Source: Beverwykella pulmonaria
Lineage: Eukaryota; Ascomycota; Dothideomycetes; Pleosporales; Melanommataceae
DNA: 64,000 nucleotides
Direction: 5' to 3'
Assembly: GCA_001599595.1 (NCBI GenBank)
Contig: BCHH01000017.1
Location: forward strand, 490,949 to 554,948
The notes below the pieces were generated by a model that was not told the DNA's origin, did no database searches, and saw only the letters and a program-made list of their open reading frames with translations. Below are positions 23,694-34,502 of this stretch, in pieces (the stretch's first letter is position 1; each line of letters starts with the position of its first letter). Both the position numbers and the translations under genes were made by a program.

Positions 23694-25324
23694 ATGTTAG
23701 ACGAGGCGCTCCCCAGTGCGTTGCCCTCCGCGTTGTCGCCCCTCCTCGTTAACACCCCGCAGCCTTCTTTCTCAAGCCCTCAAGCGACAAGCTCAAGCAC
23801 CACGAGTCCTTCTACTACACCCAGCACCGCTCCGAGCCCGAAGCCCGGTACGCCCTCCACCACGTCGACCCGGCCGCCAACGAAGCCCGCAACACATACG
23901 CCGCCGCCCTCTTCGACTCGCATTACCCCGACATCCTCTATGGCGAGGTGCTCGCAAAGCCTGGCTGGCAGCAGCCCACGCTGTCGCAGGAGGAAATCCG
24001 GAAAAATGGAGGCATTCCACCCCCTCCCCAGCCCATCTTCCCGACCGAGTTCGCCATCCAGCTCTACAATCCGGACCAGCAGGTCCTCGTCCGCCAGCAG
24101 ACAACGAAATGGAGCGGCACTGTGACGTACGAGTTCAGCATGCCCGTCACCACATTCAGGACCCCGAGTTCGTCGAGTCTCGACCGGAGCCAAGACGACC
24201 CCACTGCTGATGCCGCGACCCCCAAGATCAATTTCGTGTGGAGGAAGGAGGGCCGCATCGGCAAGGACATGACCTGCTACTTGACTGGAAAATCGACAGA
24301 CCCGACAGGAAAGAAAGCGAAGAAAAACAAGGAGCCGGACATCGCCGTGGCGCTGTTCTCTGGGCTCAAGGAAATGACCATCATGGAGTCGAATCTATAC
24401 CGCGTCGAGGTCGAGGACTACAAAGGCCTTGAGGTGGTGCTGCTGCTTGGAGCCGCTGTCATCCGGGACTTGTTCTTCAGCAACACGAGGGAGTCCTTCC
24501 ACATAACCGACGCTGATCCACGCAAGAACAGCGGAGCCCTGAGAGGCAGAAAAGGATCCTCACCGTTAGAGCCGGCCAGCATCACGCCCCCGGTCATGAC
24601 TCCCCAACCCCCTCCTCAACAACGTCCAATACAGCAGCACCCTATGCAGCCTCCGAAACTAGCTGCAATGAACACACCCTACAACCAGTCATCACGGAAC
24701 GATTGGAAGCGCACCTCTCTCCCGCCCCTACAGACCGGCAGCCAACCCACGCAACGACTAGACCCTCGGGCGCAATGGGAGATAGATGCCGAAACCGAGC
24801 GTCTCAAAGCTGAGGTAGAAGCCGAAGCTCGGGAGTACAGGCGCCAGGAGGAGATGAAGCGAAGAGCGAAGAAGAAGGTCGACGAAGAGGAGGCTAAGAA
24901 AACCAGGCAATTCCTCGAGCAGGAAGAGAGGCAACGGCAACAGGCCGAAAAGGAACGCAGGCGTCGGCAGGCCGAAGTGGACAGGGAGACTGAACGATTG
25001 CGGAGGCAGTACGGCGATCAGGGCACCCTGCTACCACCAACCCAACCCCAGCAGCGCCACTCTGCACCTCTACTACAGGGCCAATGGCAAACCCAGCGTC
25101 CAGCGAACACGCCCATGCAACCCCCTCGCCCTGTGGCCCAGGGACCGTACCTGCAGCCCCCCAGTGGGCATCGTCCTGCTACATCCGAGAGCTCCTTCTT
25201 CAGCAACGGTCTCCCGAAGCCCACAAATAACCCAAAAATGAAAAAGAAGAGTTTCTGGGGATTGAGAAGTGTGAGTGAGAAGAGCCCGACTACTCTCCGG
25301 AAAAAGCAGAGTAGTATGTTCTAA
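23694..25324 (+). CDS. Conserved fungal protein with C-terminal coiled coil, unidentified
   Basis: The main frame runs unbroken from about 23753 to TAA at 25322. Its conserved-looking part begins upstream of any ATG in that frame (HPAAFFLKPSSDKLKHHE), so a start must be joined from elsewhere. ATG 23694 (MLDEALPSALPS) in another frame can be joined in two ways: a 47-nt intron 23716-23762 (GTGCGT...CAG), which keeps phase, or a 1-base frameshift near 23755. The globular part covers roughly the first 240 residues; it includes a strand-rich segment around the equivalents of 24050-24500. A Pro/Gln-rich linker follows, then a strongly charged Glu/Arg/Lys coiled coil (about 24777-25010), then a Pro-rich and basic tail. 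No membrane segment or signal peptide. I do not know the family's function. Confidence 0.75.
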
Positions 25325-26017
25325 AATGATAGTCAACGGCGTTCTGGTCTAGAGCATTTTGGGAATAGCCTTTGCATTGACTTGGCGTAGTTTTTTGGGG
25401 ACTGGGACCAACATGTTCTGTCACAACCAAATATACACTTGAAAGCACCAAGCAAATCTTACCACCATGTTCGTTTCTCTCTTAACATGCTTATGGTTCT
25501 TTCTTTTCTCCACTACTATGCCTGCCCTCGTCTTTGTCGCAACCAAGCTTTCCAACCCCTTGGCGCCAAGTTGAGCAAGTTTATAACTTGCTCAACATTC
25601 CATCATCCTAACTGGCTGAAGAACTCCAATTCCTCCCATAGTTCTTCTGCTTTCCTTCTCTGCCCCTCCAGCGCTAGGATCTATAGACGCCACAACTACC
25701 TCATGCAGGGCCTTATTGGGCTCCAGAAGGTTTGTTACCCGTGCACCGGCTTGTCCCACGACCTTGGGAAGACAATATAAGCGAGGACATGTGCAGCATC
25801 GGTACACACGGAAAGAAGGAGCAGGGTAGCTCGAGATGCGGAAGGAGCTACGTGATTGGCCCCGCTCAGAGCTTCTGTCGGGAGGTATAAAGAGAGCTGT
25901 GAGGCCGCTGATCCTTCGTTCGAAGCGTTGTGATTTCCAATTGCATTCTACCTGCAGATCTTCGGCTTCAAATATACGCCAGCTGAATTTAATTGAGGCA
26001 GACAAAGAGCTACAGCT
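25325..26017. other. Intergenic; promoter of the BIM1-like gene at its right end
   Basis: No gene supported. A TATA-like GGTATAAAGAG near 25884-25894 lies about 130 bp upstream of the next ATG. Minus-strand frames here are chance readings. Confidence 0.45.
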
Positions 26018-26863
26018 ATGGCGCTCACTAAACTCACCACCTTCTTCTCCCTCCTCACCCTCGCTACAGCGCACTTCCACGTCCTCTACCCCGAATGGCG
26101 CGCCGACTCGCTAACTACTCCTGGCGCATCCCAATGGGTCTTCCCATGTCCGTCTCCCCTCTCCACCTTCCTCTTANNNNNNNNNNNNNNNNNNNNNNNN
26201 NNNNNNNNNNNNNNNNNNNNNNNNNNNNNNNNNNNNCCCCCCCCCCCCCCCCTCAACTAACCCCCACAGGCGCCAACATTTCCGAAACAACCGACATAAA
26301 CAACCGCACGCAATGGCCAGTGACAGGTGGCTCGCTCAGTCTCACCGTGTCACACCCATGGGCTCTCACATACGTCAACCTAGGCATCGGGACCAACGTA
26401 TCATCTTTCAATGTTTCCTTAGTTAGCGGGTTCAACCAGACGGGGAATGGAACGTTTTGTTTGAAAGAGACGGGCAAGGCGGCGCTGGAGGCTGGACTCA
26501 AGAAGGCGAATCTGACAAGCAAGGACTTAGAAGGACGGCAAGCGAGTTTGCAGATTATTCAGATTGCGTCTACGGGGGCGAGCTTGTTTAACGTGAGTAT
26601 ATGTTTACAAGACAGGAGAGGGGTTTTGATTTGTGCTGACGAAGATATAGTGCGCAGATATCACTTTCAACGCCTCGGCAGCCCTCCTTCCAGACGATCA
26701 GTGCAAGAACGGTACTGGTGTAGGCGGCGTTGCGATCCAGAACGTCGGTGCAACTCAGGCAAGTGGGACACCGAGTCCGACACCTACGGGTGCGGCGACT
26801 GCATTTGTACCGGGAATGGGCGGACTGTTCGCGGTAGGTGCAGTAGCTTGGGCCGTGCTATAG
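26018..26863 (+). CDS. BIM1-like / X325-type copper-binding secreted protein, probably GPI-anchored
   Basis: Three exons (26018-26147, 26270-26592, 26651-26863) join in phase to give 221 residues. Residues 1-18 are a signal peptide ending ...LATA, so the mature chain would begin with His19 (HFHVLYP). An N-terminal histidine after signal cleavage is the hallmark of LPMO-like copper proteins, and the pattern with an early Cys after exon 1 (FPC|ANIS), several N-glycosylation sites and later Cys pairs fits the BIM1-like family. The C-terminus is Ser/Thr/Pro-rich and ends in a hydrophobic stretch (AFVPGMGGLFAVGAVAWAVL), typical of a GPI signal. Family members bind copper at the cell surface; some act in copper uptake. 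Intron 1 contains the N gap and intron 2 (26593-26650) has GTGAGT...TAG ends. Confidence 0.85.
26177..26236. other. Assembly gap (60 N) followed by a C-run
   Basis: Sixty N, then a run of 16 C. It lies inside intron 1 of the BIM1-like gene, so coding sequence is not lost but the intron length is not reliable. Confidence 0.99.
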
Positions 26864-27749
26864 TAGGTAGACAATTAGAGATAGAAGAAGTTGGGGAGAA
26901 GGACATAGCAACATATCAAATTAGCAAATTAACAATCTGCATATCACCAATAAGTGCTTCGATGGAGGAGTTGATATAGATGCACCGTGAAAGCGTGGGA
27001 CATAGACGAAAGCCTTCTTTACTACATAGCACAGAAGATGGCCATGTCTGTATTACAACAGTCTACGTGCTGGATATGTGATTAACCAAGTGCAAAGAAG
27101 AAGTTCTGTTCTATGTACATAGCGAAATTGCTTTAGTAGGCAGAACATCCTCCTAGGTAGTAACTATTATAACAGTGGTAGCGATGATAACGATGATAAC
27201 AGTGAAGAAGAGGACGAGGAGGAGCGAATAGCAACAGCACAAGCAAATATCACCGCTATCACTCAGATTTACGATAGGAAACCCTTATAGTATCTCCACG
27301 GATTCGGTCTTAATGGCCAAATTCACATTAAAATCAACTCCTCCCACGTTTGCGAAACCAGTTTATAGGGGATTATTTAGCTCTAGCGTATTAACGTAAC
27401 ACACTTCCTTAACCTTTCTTAATGAGATATCTCCTGCTGATTTCTATTGCTATAACACATAGGGTAAGATTTGAATTCCGCTAGAAAGATGATTCATCAC
27501 TCAACGTTCATCGAAGAGAGCTAGAACAAGCCTACCATTGTGCACCAGATGGGATAGTTTTCCTACCTGAGTACACTGATTTGATTGCGCACTCATTGCA
27601 GATACTTTCAGTTCGTTCACACCCTGACAGATGCACTTTATTCTATCCAGCACTGCGTGAGCTTTTTTACAATTCAATAAATCAAACTATGTACTAGAAA
27701 ATTATTCCGAGCAGTCAAGTGAGACACATATTTACACACGGGCCTTCCT
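26864..27749. other. Intergenic between convergent genes
   Basis: 3' flanks of the BIM1-like and MFS genes. An acidic low-complexity stretch (about 27175-27235, GATGATAAC and GAAGAGGAC units) could be a relic of an old coding sequence but is followed at once by stops. Nothing else identified. Confidence 0.45.
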
Positions 27750-29386
27750 TCAAATCCACCCCAATCCCGCCTTCCTCCTGGTCAGCACATGCATTGCTGC
27801 GTATACTACTACACCAAATCCCAACATCCCTGAAATAACCCCAAATCCTTTCAAATACTTGGGTGCTTCCTCAGTAGGAAACAAATATGCACCGTAGATC
27901 TGCGCGAGGTTGCCCATCGCATTCACCAGTGCCAACGCAATAGCTCTCACTTCAGGGTCGAGGTCACCAAATGTAGAGCCGGCGAATGACAGAGCGGTCG
28001 CGTTGGAAGCCCAGAGCCCAGCTGCCATGAGGACTAAGAGGACGTACCGAGCGGTAAAGTTATAAATGGTGCAGACGAGGATGGAGGTTATGAGGGAGAA
28101 TGTGAGCCACGAGGCGATGACGAGGCCCCGGTGTTGGGGGATTTTGTCGGCGAATATGCCGGTTGTGGCAGTACAGACGAAGGCTACTGCGTAGATAGGG
28201 ACCTGAAACACTGTTAGATTATATTCCATGGACGGTAAGGGTTGAAGGAAAAACGTACAGTCATATATTGGGCTTGCACGGTGGTCTTGTAGCCAAGTCC
28301 TTTGACGAGCGTGGGGTAAAAATAGGATAGCGTTGAGGATCCGACAATGACCTTCATATCAGTTAGACTCGTACTTTCACAAGATGCAACGTGTGAATCG
28401 AACATACCATGTAGCCAAGAATGAGGCCACCAACGCGCCAGTCTGTGATGGCCATCAAGAAAGACTTCCTCTTCCCCATCCTCTCATCGCCTTCGATGTG
28501 AGTCCTCACACCGCCATCCTGCAGTCTCGCAATCGCGATCTCTCGTTCGCGCTCAGTCAGCCCCTTGCTGTTCGCCGGAAAGTCTAGAAGAATGAACCCA
28601 GCAACAAGAGCCCAGCCAACCGTTGCCGCACCCTCCACGATGAACAACCAACGCCATCCACGGATCCCATGAACACCCTCAAGACCACCAGTGATGGCTC
28701 CAGCGAGGAGTCCTCCGAACGCACCCGAGAGGATCGCTGCTGACATATACACGGCAAAGCGCTTGGACTGCTCTTCGCGCTTGTACCAAGATGAAATGAT
28801 GAGGAGGATACCAGGGGCGAAGCCGGATTCGATGACGCCGATGAAGATCCGGAGGATCACAAGATGCTTGTAGTCTTTGATGAGAGCCATACATAGGGTC
28901 AAGGAACCCCATATGACCATGATGGCGGGGAGATAGTAGGATGGTCGAGTGCGGACGAGGACCATGTTTGATGGTGGTTCGAATACCACATATCCCACTA
29001 CCGGCGCTGTTAGATTTGGTGCAAGCGAAATGATATCGAGAACATACCGAAGAAAACAACTAGAGCTATGCTGTACTGGTTGGATGTGAGTTTGAGGTCA
29101 GCAGCCATACCGGCAATCTTTGCATTTCCGATGCTGCAAATGAGGTCATGTTAGTGGATGTATAGCGAAAGGAGCGATTTAGGAGTTCTTACTTCGTCCG
29201 GTCCATGTAAGAAAGAAGGTACATCAGCCAGATCGTTGGCAAAAGCAGCAGATCGATCTTTCGCACGAGCTTCTTCTCTTCCTCGGGTGTCCATGTTATG
29301 CCCGGGCTGATTTCGAGATGCTTGGGCTCATCCATGTCTTTGGCGTCGATATCCACAGCCTCGACAGAGTAAGGTGACGATGTCAT
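27750..29386 (-). CDS. MFS transporter, anion:cation symporter (ACS, Dal5-like) family
   Basis: Five exons on the minus strand (29386-29193, 29133-29048, 29006-28408, 28351-28259, 28202-27750) join in phase to give 474 residues. The soluble N-terminus ends in PEEEKKLVRKIDLLLLPTIW, then LLSYMDRTNIGNAK, the loop typical of the ACS family (allantoate, nicotinate, pantothenate and similar organic anion carriers). About twelve hydrophobic segments follow. ATG 29386 is chosen because it starts just before the acidic N-terminal tail usual in the family; the frame stays open upstream but that part is atypical. The introns are short with GTAAGA, GTATGT, GTATGT and GTACGT donors. It is divergent from the SDR gene (750 bp apart), suggesting shared control. 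The substrate cannot be told from sequence; a small carboxylate is likely. Confidence 0.9.
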
Positions 29387-30137
29387 GGTTGCCAGGGCCA
29401 CAAGAGACAAACAAATCGGATGAAAGTATGGCACGAAATTGTAGTTGGGTCCCAGGGGATGAATCTTGATATCGATCGGATTGATGAGGGCTACCACTGA
29501 AGATTTATAGACAGCGAACGTCGCCAGGGCAAGATTTTGTGGAGTAGTGTTAGTAGCGGTTTAGCAGCCCCGGATTCTTCGGGCCTACTCCATCTTCCAT
29601 TTCGTGCTTCTCCGCAAACACCTTTAGCGTCAGTTTCGAGATCCACATAGAAGCCAGATGGGCGGGTTCGCGATTCAGTCCGCATTCATTGATTGGTTCG
29701 GGATATTTTTGTCATCTTGAGCTTGACTTGAAGAGCTGAGGTCGAATCGTGGTTTGGCGGAGTGTGTGCCTCGTCACGAGGGCTGTACCGATTAGCGAGC
29801 CCCTCGCTAAGAGGACGTTCTCGAACAGGATGCAAAGGGTTTCTATGCACCTCGAGACGATGTGTAGGTCGGCTCGGGCTCTGCTTGGCTGGACATGGTA
29901 ATGGTTCTCCATAGAGTATGGAGAAACATGGAGAATGCCCCACTAGATGTTTCGTTCCGAACATTCCTCCGCGGGAGAAAAGTACGGTACGTGGTGAGGA
30001 CATGGCCTGATTGCGTATTAAAGGTCCTTATGCCCGGCGAAGTGTAGTGCAATCCAACAATCCACCCAATCCATCCTTTGTCGTACTTCCTCCCTCCAAG
30101 CCTTCGCCTTTTCAACAGGCCTTCGCATAAATACACA
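29387..30137. promoter_or_regulatory. Divergent promoter region between MFS and SDR genes
   Basis: About 750 bp separate the start codons of two divergent genes of the putative catabolic cluster. GCATAAATACA at 30126-30136, directly before the SDR ATG, is AT-rich but too close to be its TATA box. No proven operator is seen. Open frames here are chance. Confidence 0.4.
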
Positions 30138-31089
30138 ATGTCTCCTGCAGCAACGACACCACAGGAAGTGCTCGCGCCATCCAATGGCGGTGCCCCGTCG
30201 AATGAACACGCACAAGAGGAAATGTTGGGTGAGAGTCCAGTATTTCTTTCCACCGAGCCTGGACCAGATCACGATTGGAAGATCACTCTCCGAGGGAAAG
30301 TCATTGCGATAACTGGTGCCAATCGTGGGATTGGTCTCGGCCTCGCAACAGTTGCCCTCGCCAATGATGCCGCCGAAATCTACTCTCTTGACCTCTTCGA
30401 GCCTGGCGAGGAGTTCCAAGCCCTCGCAAAAGCTAACCCGAAACGTCTCCACTACCTCCACTGCGATGTGACTTCAGAAGAAAGCGTCATCAAGGCGGTT
30501 GACACAATCGTCGAGCGGTCGAGCCGCATCGACGGGATGGTGTGTACTCAGAAGTTCCCTTCTGACAACTCTTCTAACAATCAAATAGATCGCCAACGCA
30601 GGGATGACAAAACACCAACCGGCGCTAAACTTCGACAGACCACAACTCGAGCAACTGTTCAATCTCAACGTCTTCGGCGCATACTTCTGCGCAACTGCCG
30701 CGGCAAAGAAATTCATCGAACTCGGTATCAAGGGCTCCATTGTCTTCACCGCATCCATGACTTCATATCGGCCGAATCGCGCCGCTCCCTCGGCACCATA
30801 TGGAGGTACAAAAGGCGCCGTCCGAAACATGGCACACACCCTTGCGATGGAGTGGGCAAAGCACGGAATAAGGGTGAACTCTATCTCTCCTGGATTCGTA
30901 AGGACACAGATGACCTACTACATGAACAAGGCCCCGGATTGGAACTTGAAGATGCAATACTATGGTGGCATGCCGCGGTTGGCGGATCCCAGGGAACTCG
31001 GCGGCGCGTACGTGTATCTACTATCAGATGGTGCGAGCTACACAACAGGCATCGACATTCCAGTAGCAGGCATTGTTGGTGCGTGGTAG
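30138..31089 (+). CDS. Short-chain dehydrogenase/reductase (polyol or sugar dehydrogenase type)
   Basis: Two exons (30138-30539, 30589-31089) around a 49-nt intron (GTGTGT...TAG) give 300 residues. The first 50 residues are an unconserved-looking extension; the Rossmann fold follows with the classical NAD(P) motif ITGANRGIG (58-66), then NAG at 137-139, a serine in TASMTS (188-193), and the catalytic YxxxK at Tyr205/Lys209 (YGGTK). VNSISPGFVRTQM follows. The motif order is that of classical SDRs. General resemblance is to fungal mannitol, arabinitol and xylulose reductases, but substrate is not determined. The intron splits the gene just before IANAG, and splicing restores that motif exactly. 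Neighbours are a divergent MFS carrier, a Zn2Cys6 regulator and an aldolase. Confidence 0.92.
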
Positions 31090-31797
31090 ACGCGAGTATT
31101 GTTGTTCCTTCTTTTTCTTCCAAGCTGGACGACGCATTTCTGTCAAGCTTGCGCTAGGGCGGTTGCTGTACATAGACATCTCGGAAGAGCTTCGATGATG
31201 GACCAAATACCAAGATAGAAATCTTCTTTCTCAGAATGATTCGCGATGCACAGTGAGGTGCCAAGATGAGAGAGGAAGATGTAAGGAACGGGAGAGGGTT
31301 TCACGATGCCGTTCGTAGTTAGTCAGCACGCGCCTCATTTAATTTATTTACGATTTCCTGAGCAAGATGTCCCACGCTTTCGCAAGTGTGAATAGAATCA
31401 AGTACTACAATCCAAAGAGGCATACCTTCGTCGCTGGGTGAATTCTCAAGGCATTTAATAAATTTTGCCTGTTGACACGGCCTCATTCGCACAATTGATC
31501 GTTCTGCACAAAGCCGCGGCAAAATTTCATACTTGACCTCGACAGCTCCAATTTCGTTCTCCTAAGCCAACATGGTACTCATTGCAGCGCATGCCACGTC
31601 ACGTGAGAATGCTGCAATTAGAGTTTGACTTTTGAGACTATCACGATAGCGTGTTTTGATCCCCAGCCTTGGCTCTCCAACACCTAAAGCTTTGCGTCTC
31701 TTGTCCCCGCATTTCAGTCATCCGCCATCCTCTCGCCCTCCCTGAAGCGAAAATCCCCCTCGACACGAAGCCGCCCCAGCATGTAAGGTCTCGAGTG
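31090..31797. other. Intergenic between SDR and regulator genes
   Basis: 3' region of the SDR gene and promoter of the regulator. No further gene supported. Confidence 0.45.
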
Positions 31798-33808
31798 ATG
31801 CCGGTCCAGCCAGTAGCCGCCAACCGGCCTCGCAATCGCAAGCCTCGACCGTCTCGCGCGCGAGGGCTGCGAACCACAACAGGCTGGTAAGCTAGACCCC
31901 TTGCACGCATCCTGCATGTCAACAAAACCTATTTGCGTCCCATTTTTGAGCTCACCATGCTTTCCTTTTGCTGACAGCCCCCGCTAACCCATACCAGTTT
32001 GACATGTCGCAAACGAAGAATCAAATGCGACGAAAGTAAACCTCGTTGCGGGCCATGCGTGAAATCCGAAAAAGAATGCGACTATGCATCTGCCACTATC
32101 ATCCCTCAAGAATCTCCATCAAGCGAGAACAATGCTTCGCAGCAGAGGACTCCTTCCGTGACAAGTACTGCCGCCAGCTTCAAGTCTCCCGCCACCAGGA
32201 GATCAATTGCCGGAGACGTCGACGCCCAATTATTGGCCAACTCGCCTGATCTCCGATTCGATTTGTCGCCATTAACACTCACTACTTCCATACCCTCGCC
32301 CAATTCTGCGCCATTTGAATGGTACGATCTTCTTGCGGAAGACGCGATCAGTAACATCCAGAAACACAATTTAGGCTTCGATGAAATATGCCTCTCAAGA
32401 AGGCAGAGCCCTGTCCCTGAGACTCCAGAGGTCGATCCTGGACTCATAGATCCTCGACTGGGCCCTCCGGATCAGGGCCGAGTCGTCGAGCGCCAGCCTG
32501 TGGCACCATGGAATTCAGCAGAAAGGATATCATTGAGCAATGACGAACTCACCCTCTTACAGTACTACGTAAATATTGTTGGTCCAATCCTGGACCTATT
32601 TGACCCTTTGCGACATTTTGCGATAGTCGTGCCTCGATTGGCTGTTCATAATGTTGGGCTTCTGAAGTCACTCCTTGCAGTTGCAGCTCGCCATATGGCA
32701 CTCCACTCGGATTCTCTATCACCAGAGTCTACCTTGAACGCTCAGAATCCAGGTCCGAGTACCAGTGGCATAGCCGAGGGCAGCGGTCTTAACCCACTCT
32801 CACATATTGCTACGCAATATTACTATGAGACATTGCAATATCTCGGGCAGAATCTTTTATACCCTTCGTACTCGCGTTCAAGTGAAATTATTGCGACCAC
32901 AATTCTCATTAGCACATACGAGATGTTCGAGACAGAAGGGAGCTACAATGACGGCGCCTGGGAAAGACATCTGCGGGGTGTCTTCTGGATTCAGAGATCT
33001 CAAGATAACGATGGAGAGTCAAAAGATGGAATCCGAAGAGCTGTTTGGTGGGCGTGGGTACGTCAAGATATATGGGTGGCTTTTCGAGAAGGTCGACGGG
33101 TTTTGACCATCTGGCATCCCAAAAAGCGACTTTCCGACCTGACACCTGACGAGCTCGCCACAAGAGTTGTCTACATCGCGGCCCGATGCGTTGACTTTGC
33201 TGCAAACGACAAGAACTACGACTTGGGTACTAGGATAGAACAAGGCGACAGGATCCTCCACGCGCTTGACGATTGGTATAGAATCCTGCCGCCATCATTC
33301 CAGCCCATTTACACACTGCCTCCCTCCGATTCTGATCTCTTCTCTCCAATCTGGATACACCCTCCGTCCCATGCTGCTGCCATTCAGATGTTTCACTTCG
33401 CTCGGATCATTGTCCTCATCAATCAACCTTCCATGGGCGGGACGAACGTGTTCCGGCAGAGGCAGCGTTTGTTGGACGAGAGTGTGTTCTATATATGCGG
33501 CATTGCCATGATGAATCAAGGGAAAGATTTGCCCAGTGCGTTCGTAAACTTCCAGGCGCTGTATGCGGGTACGTATATTATTCCATGGTGGCTGGATCTG
33601 TTGCAAAGATGTTCGCAGAACGGCCTTATTCATGCTAGCTCTGCCCCTTGTGGACCAACTGACATTTTCCATAGCTGGACTCTGCGTTCAAAGTCCTGCC
33701 AAACAATCCGCTATCTTAGAGCTACTTGAGAAGACGTTGGAAATCACTCGCTTTCCCCCGAAGACCCTGTTGAACCACCTGGCCAACTACTGGCGAAATG
33801 AAACATGA
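31798..33808 (+). CDS. Zn(II)2Cys6 fungal transcription factor
   Basis: Three exons (31798-31886, 31998-33568, 33675-33808) give 597 residues. The zinc cluster CLTCRKRRIKCDESKPRC...C is complete: Cys30, 33, 40, 47, 50 and 57 (C-x2-C-x6-C-x6-C-x2-C-x6-C). Intron 1 splits the codon of the first cysteine, so the cluster appears only after splicing. A Ser/Thr-rich linker and a long helical middle region (about 190-520) follow, as in fungal-specific transcription-factor domains, with ATTILISTYEMFETEG in the middle. The last exon join (33569-33674, CCATAG acceptor) gives QALYAAGLCVQS; an acceptor 36 nt earlier is also in phase. Such proteins bind CGG-containing sites and often control the adjoining metabolic cluster, here the MFS, SDR and aldolase genes. 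Confidence 0.92.
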
Positions 33809-34502
33809 TGCATGTCCTCTTTCGCCGTCAAGTGTGCCCTGGCAATTCACGGTAATCTCTACCGCATACCATGATTGTTGAATCAGGTCGGTTCACTTCC
33901 GCCACGGCTCTTGCTTTGCAGTGAAGATGACGCTACCGCACATACTTTTAGATGCGAGGCCCCTGCCGAGCGCGTCTCCCGACATGCCCAAGACTAAGGA
34001 ACCGCGTACGTGGGCTCCCGAGTCCAGATTCCAGGAAATGTCAGAAGTTGGAGCTAATGCTCATCACGAGCCGCAACACTAGGGGTCGCAACTTGTCATG
34101 TCACAATGAATCAACAATCTGTCGAGTGAGCTGTCGACATGAGTCAACTCTCCGTGATCCGATATCCCGGGGTCTCCATGTGGAGACAAATGGGGTTCGG
34201 CCCGATGCTCAACCAGGAGCGTGTGTTGGACATGGCTCGTCTCGAGGCGCATCCGATACGCAAACATCTTGCCTCGAGACGAGGATCGAACACGCGATAT
34301 TCCGGCAAGCCGCATACCTCATCGGAACCGCACCATTTGCGACTTTCGAGAATTTCCGTGCATCTATACTAAAGTTCCGCATCTGTTCCGAGACATTCGT
34401 GTTGACTTTTCGCACACACACACACACACACTCTCTCTCTCTCTCTGCTTCACGTTTTTCAATTTTTTCTGTCGACACAAAACATCACACCACACATTCA
34501 AA
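33809..34502. promoter_or_regulatory. Upstream region of the aldolase gene with inverted repeats
   Basis: No gene. It holds a 13-bp perfect inverted repeat CTCGTCTCGAGGC (34236-34248 with 34271-34283, 22-nt loop), a 7-bp-arm palindrome GTCTCCATGTGGAGAC (34172-34187), and a CA/CT microsatellite (about 34414-34446) followed by a pyrimidine-rich leader to the ATG. On the minus strand the right arm continues into a sequence like the 3' half of a tRNA, but no 5' half fits. Confidence 0.6.

Noticed and set aside
22916..23755. 279-codon minus-strand open frame
   Set aside because: It overlaps the promoter and start of the coding gene at 23694 and has no protein-like pattern.
25592..26080. 162-codon minus-strand open frame
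   Set aside because: It lies antisense to the BIM1-like gene's promoter and first exon and shows no family feature.
27170..27300. Acidic repeat-like coding relic (EEEDEEERIATAQANIT)
   Set aside because: It ends at once in stops and cannot be assigned; kept only as a note.
34236..34345. Possible tRNA gene on the minus strand
   Set aside because: Only the T-loop and 3' acceptor-like part fit. The T-stem has a mismatch, one base is extra before the acceptor, and no anticodon arm or 5' acceptor strand pairs.
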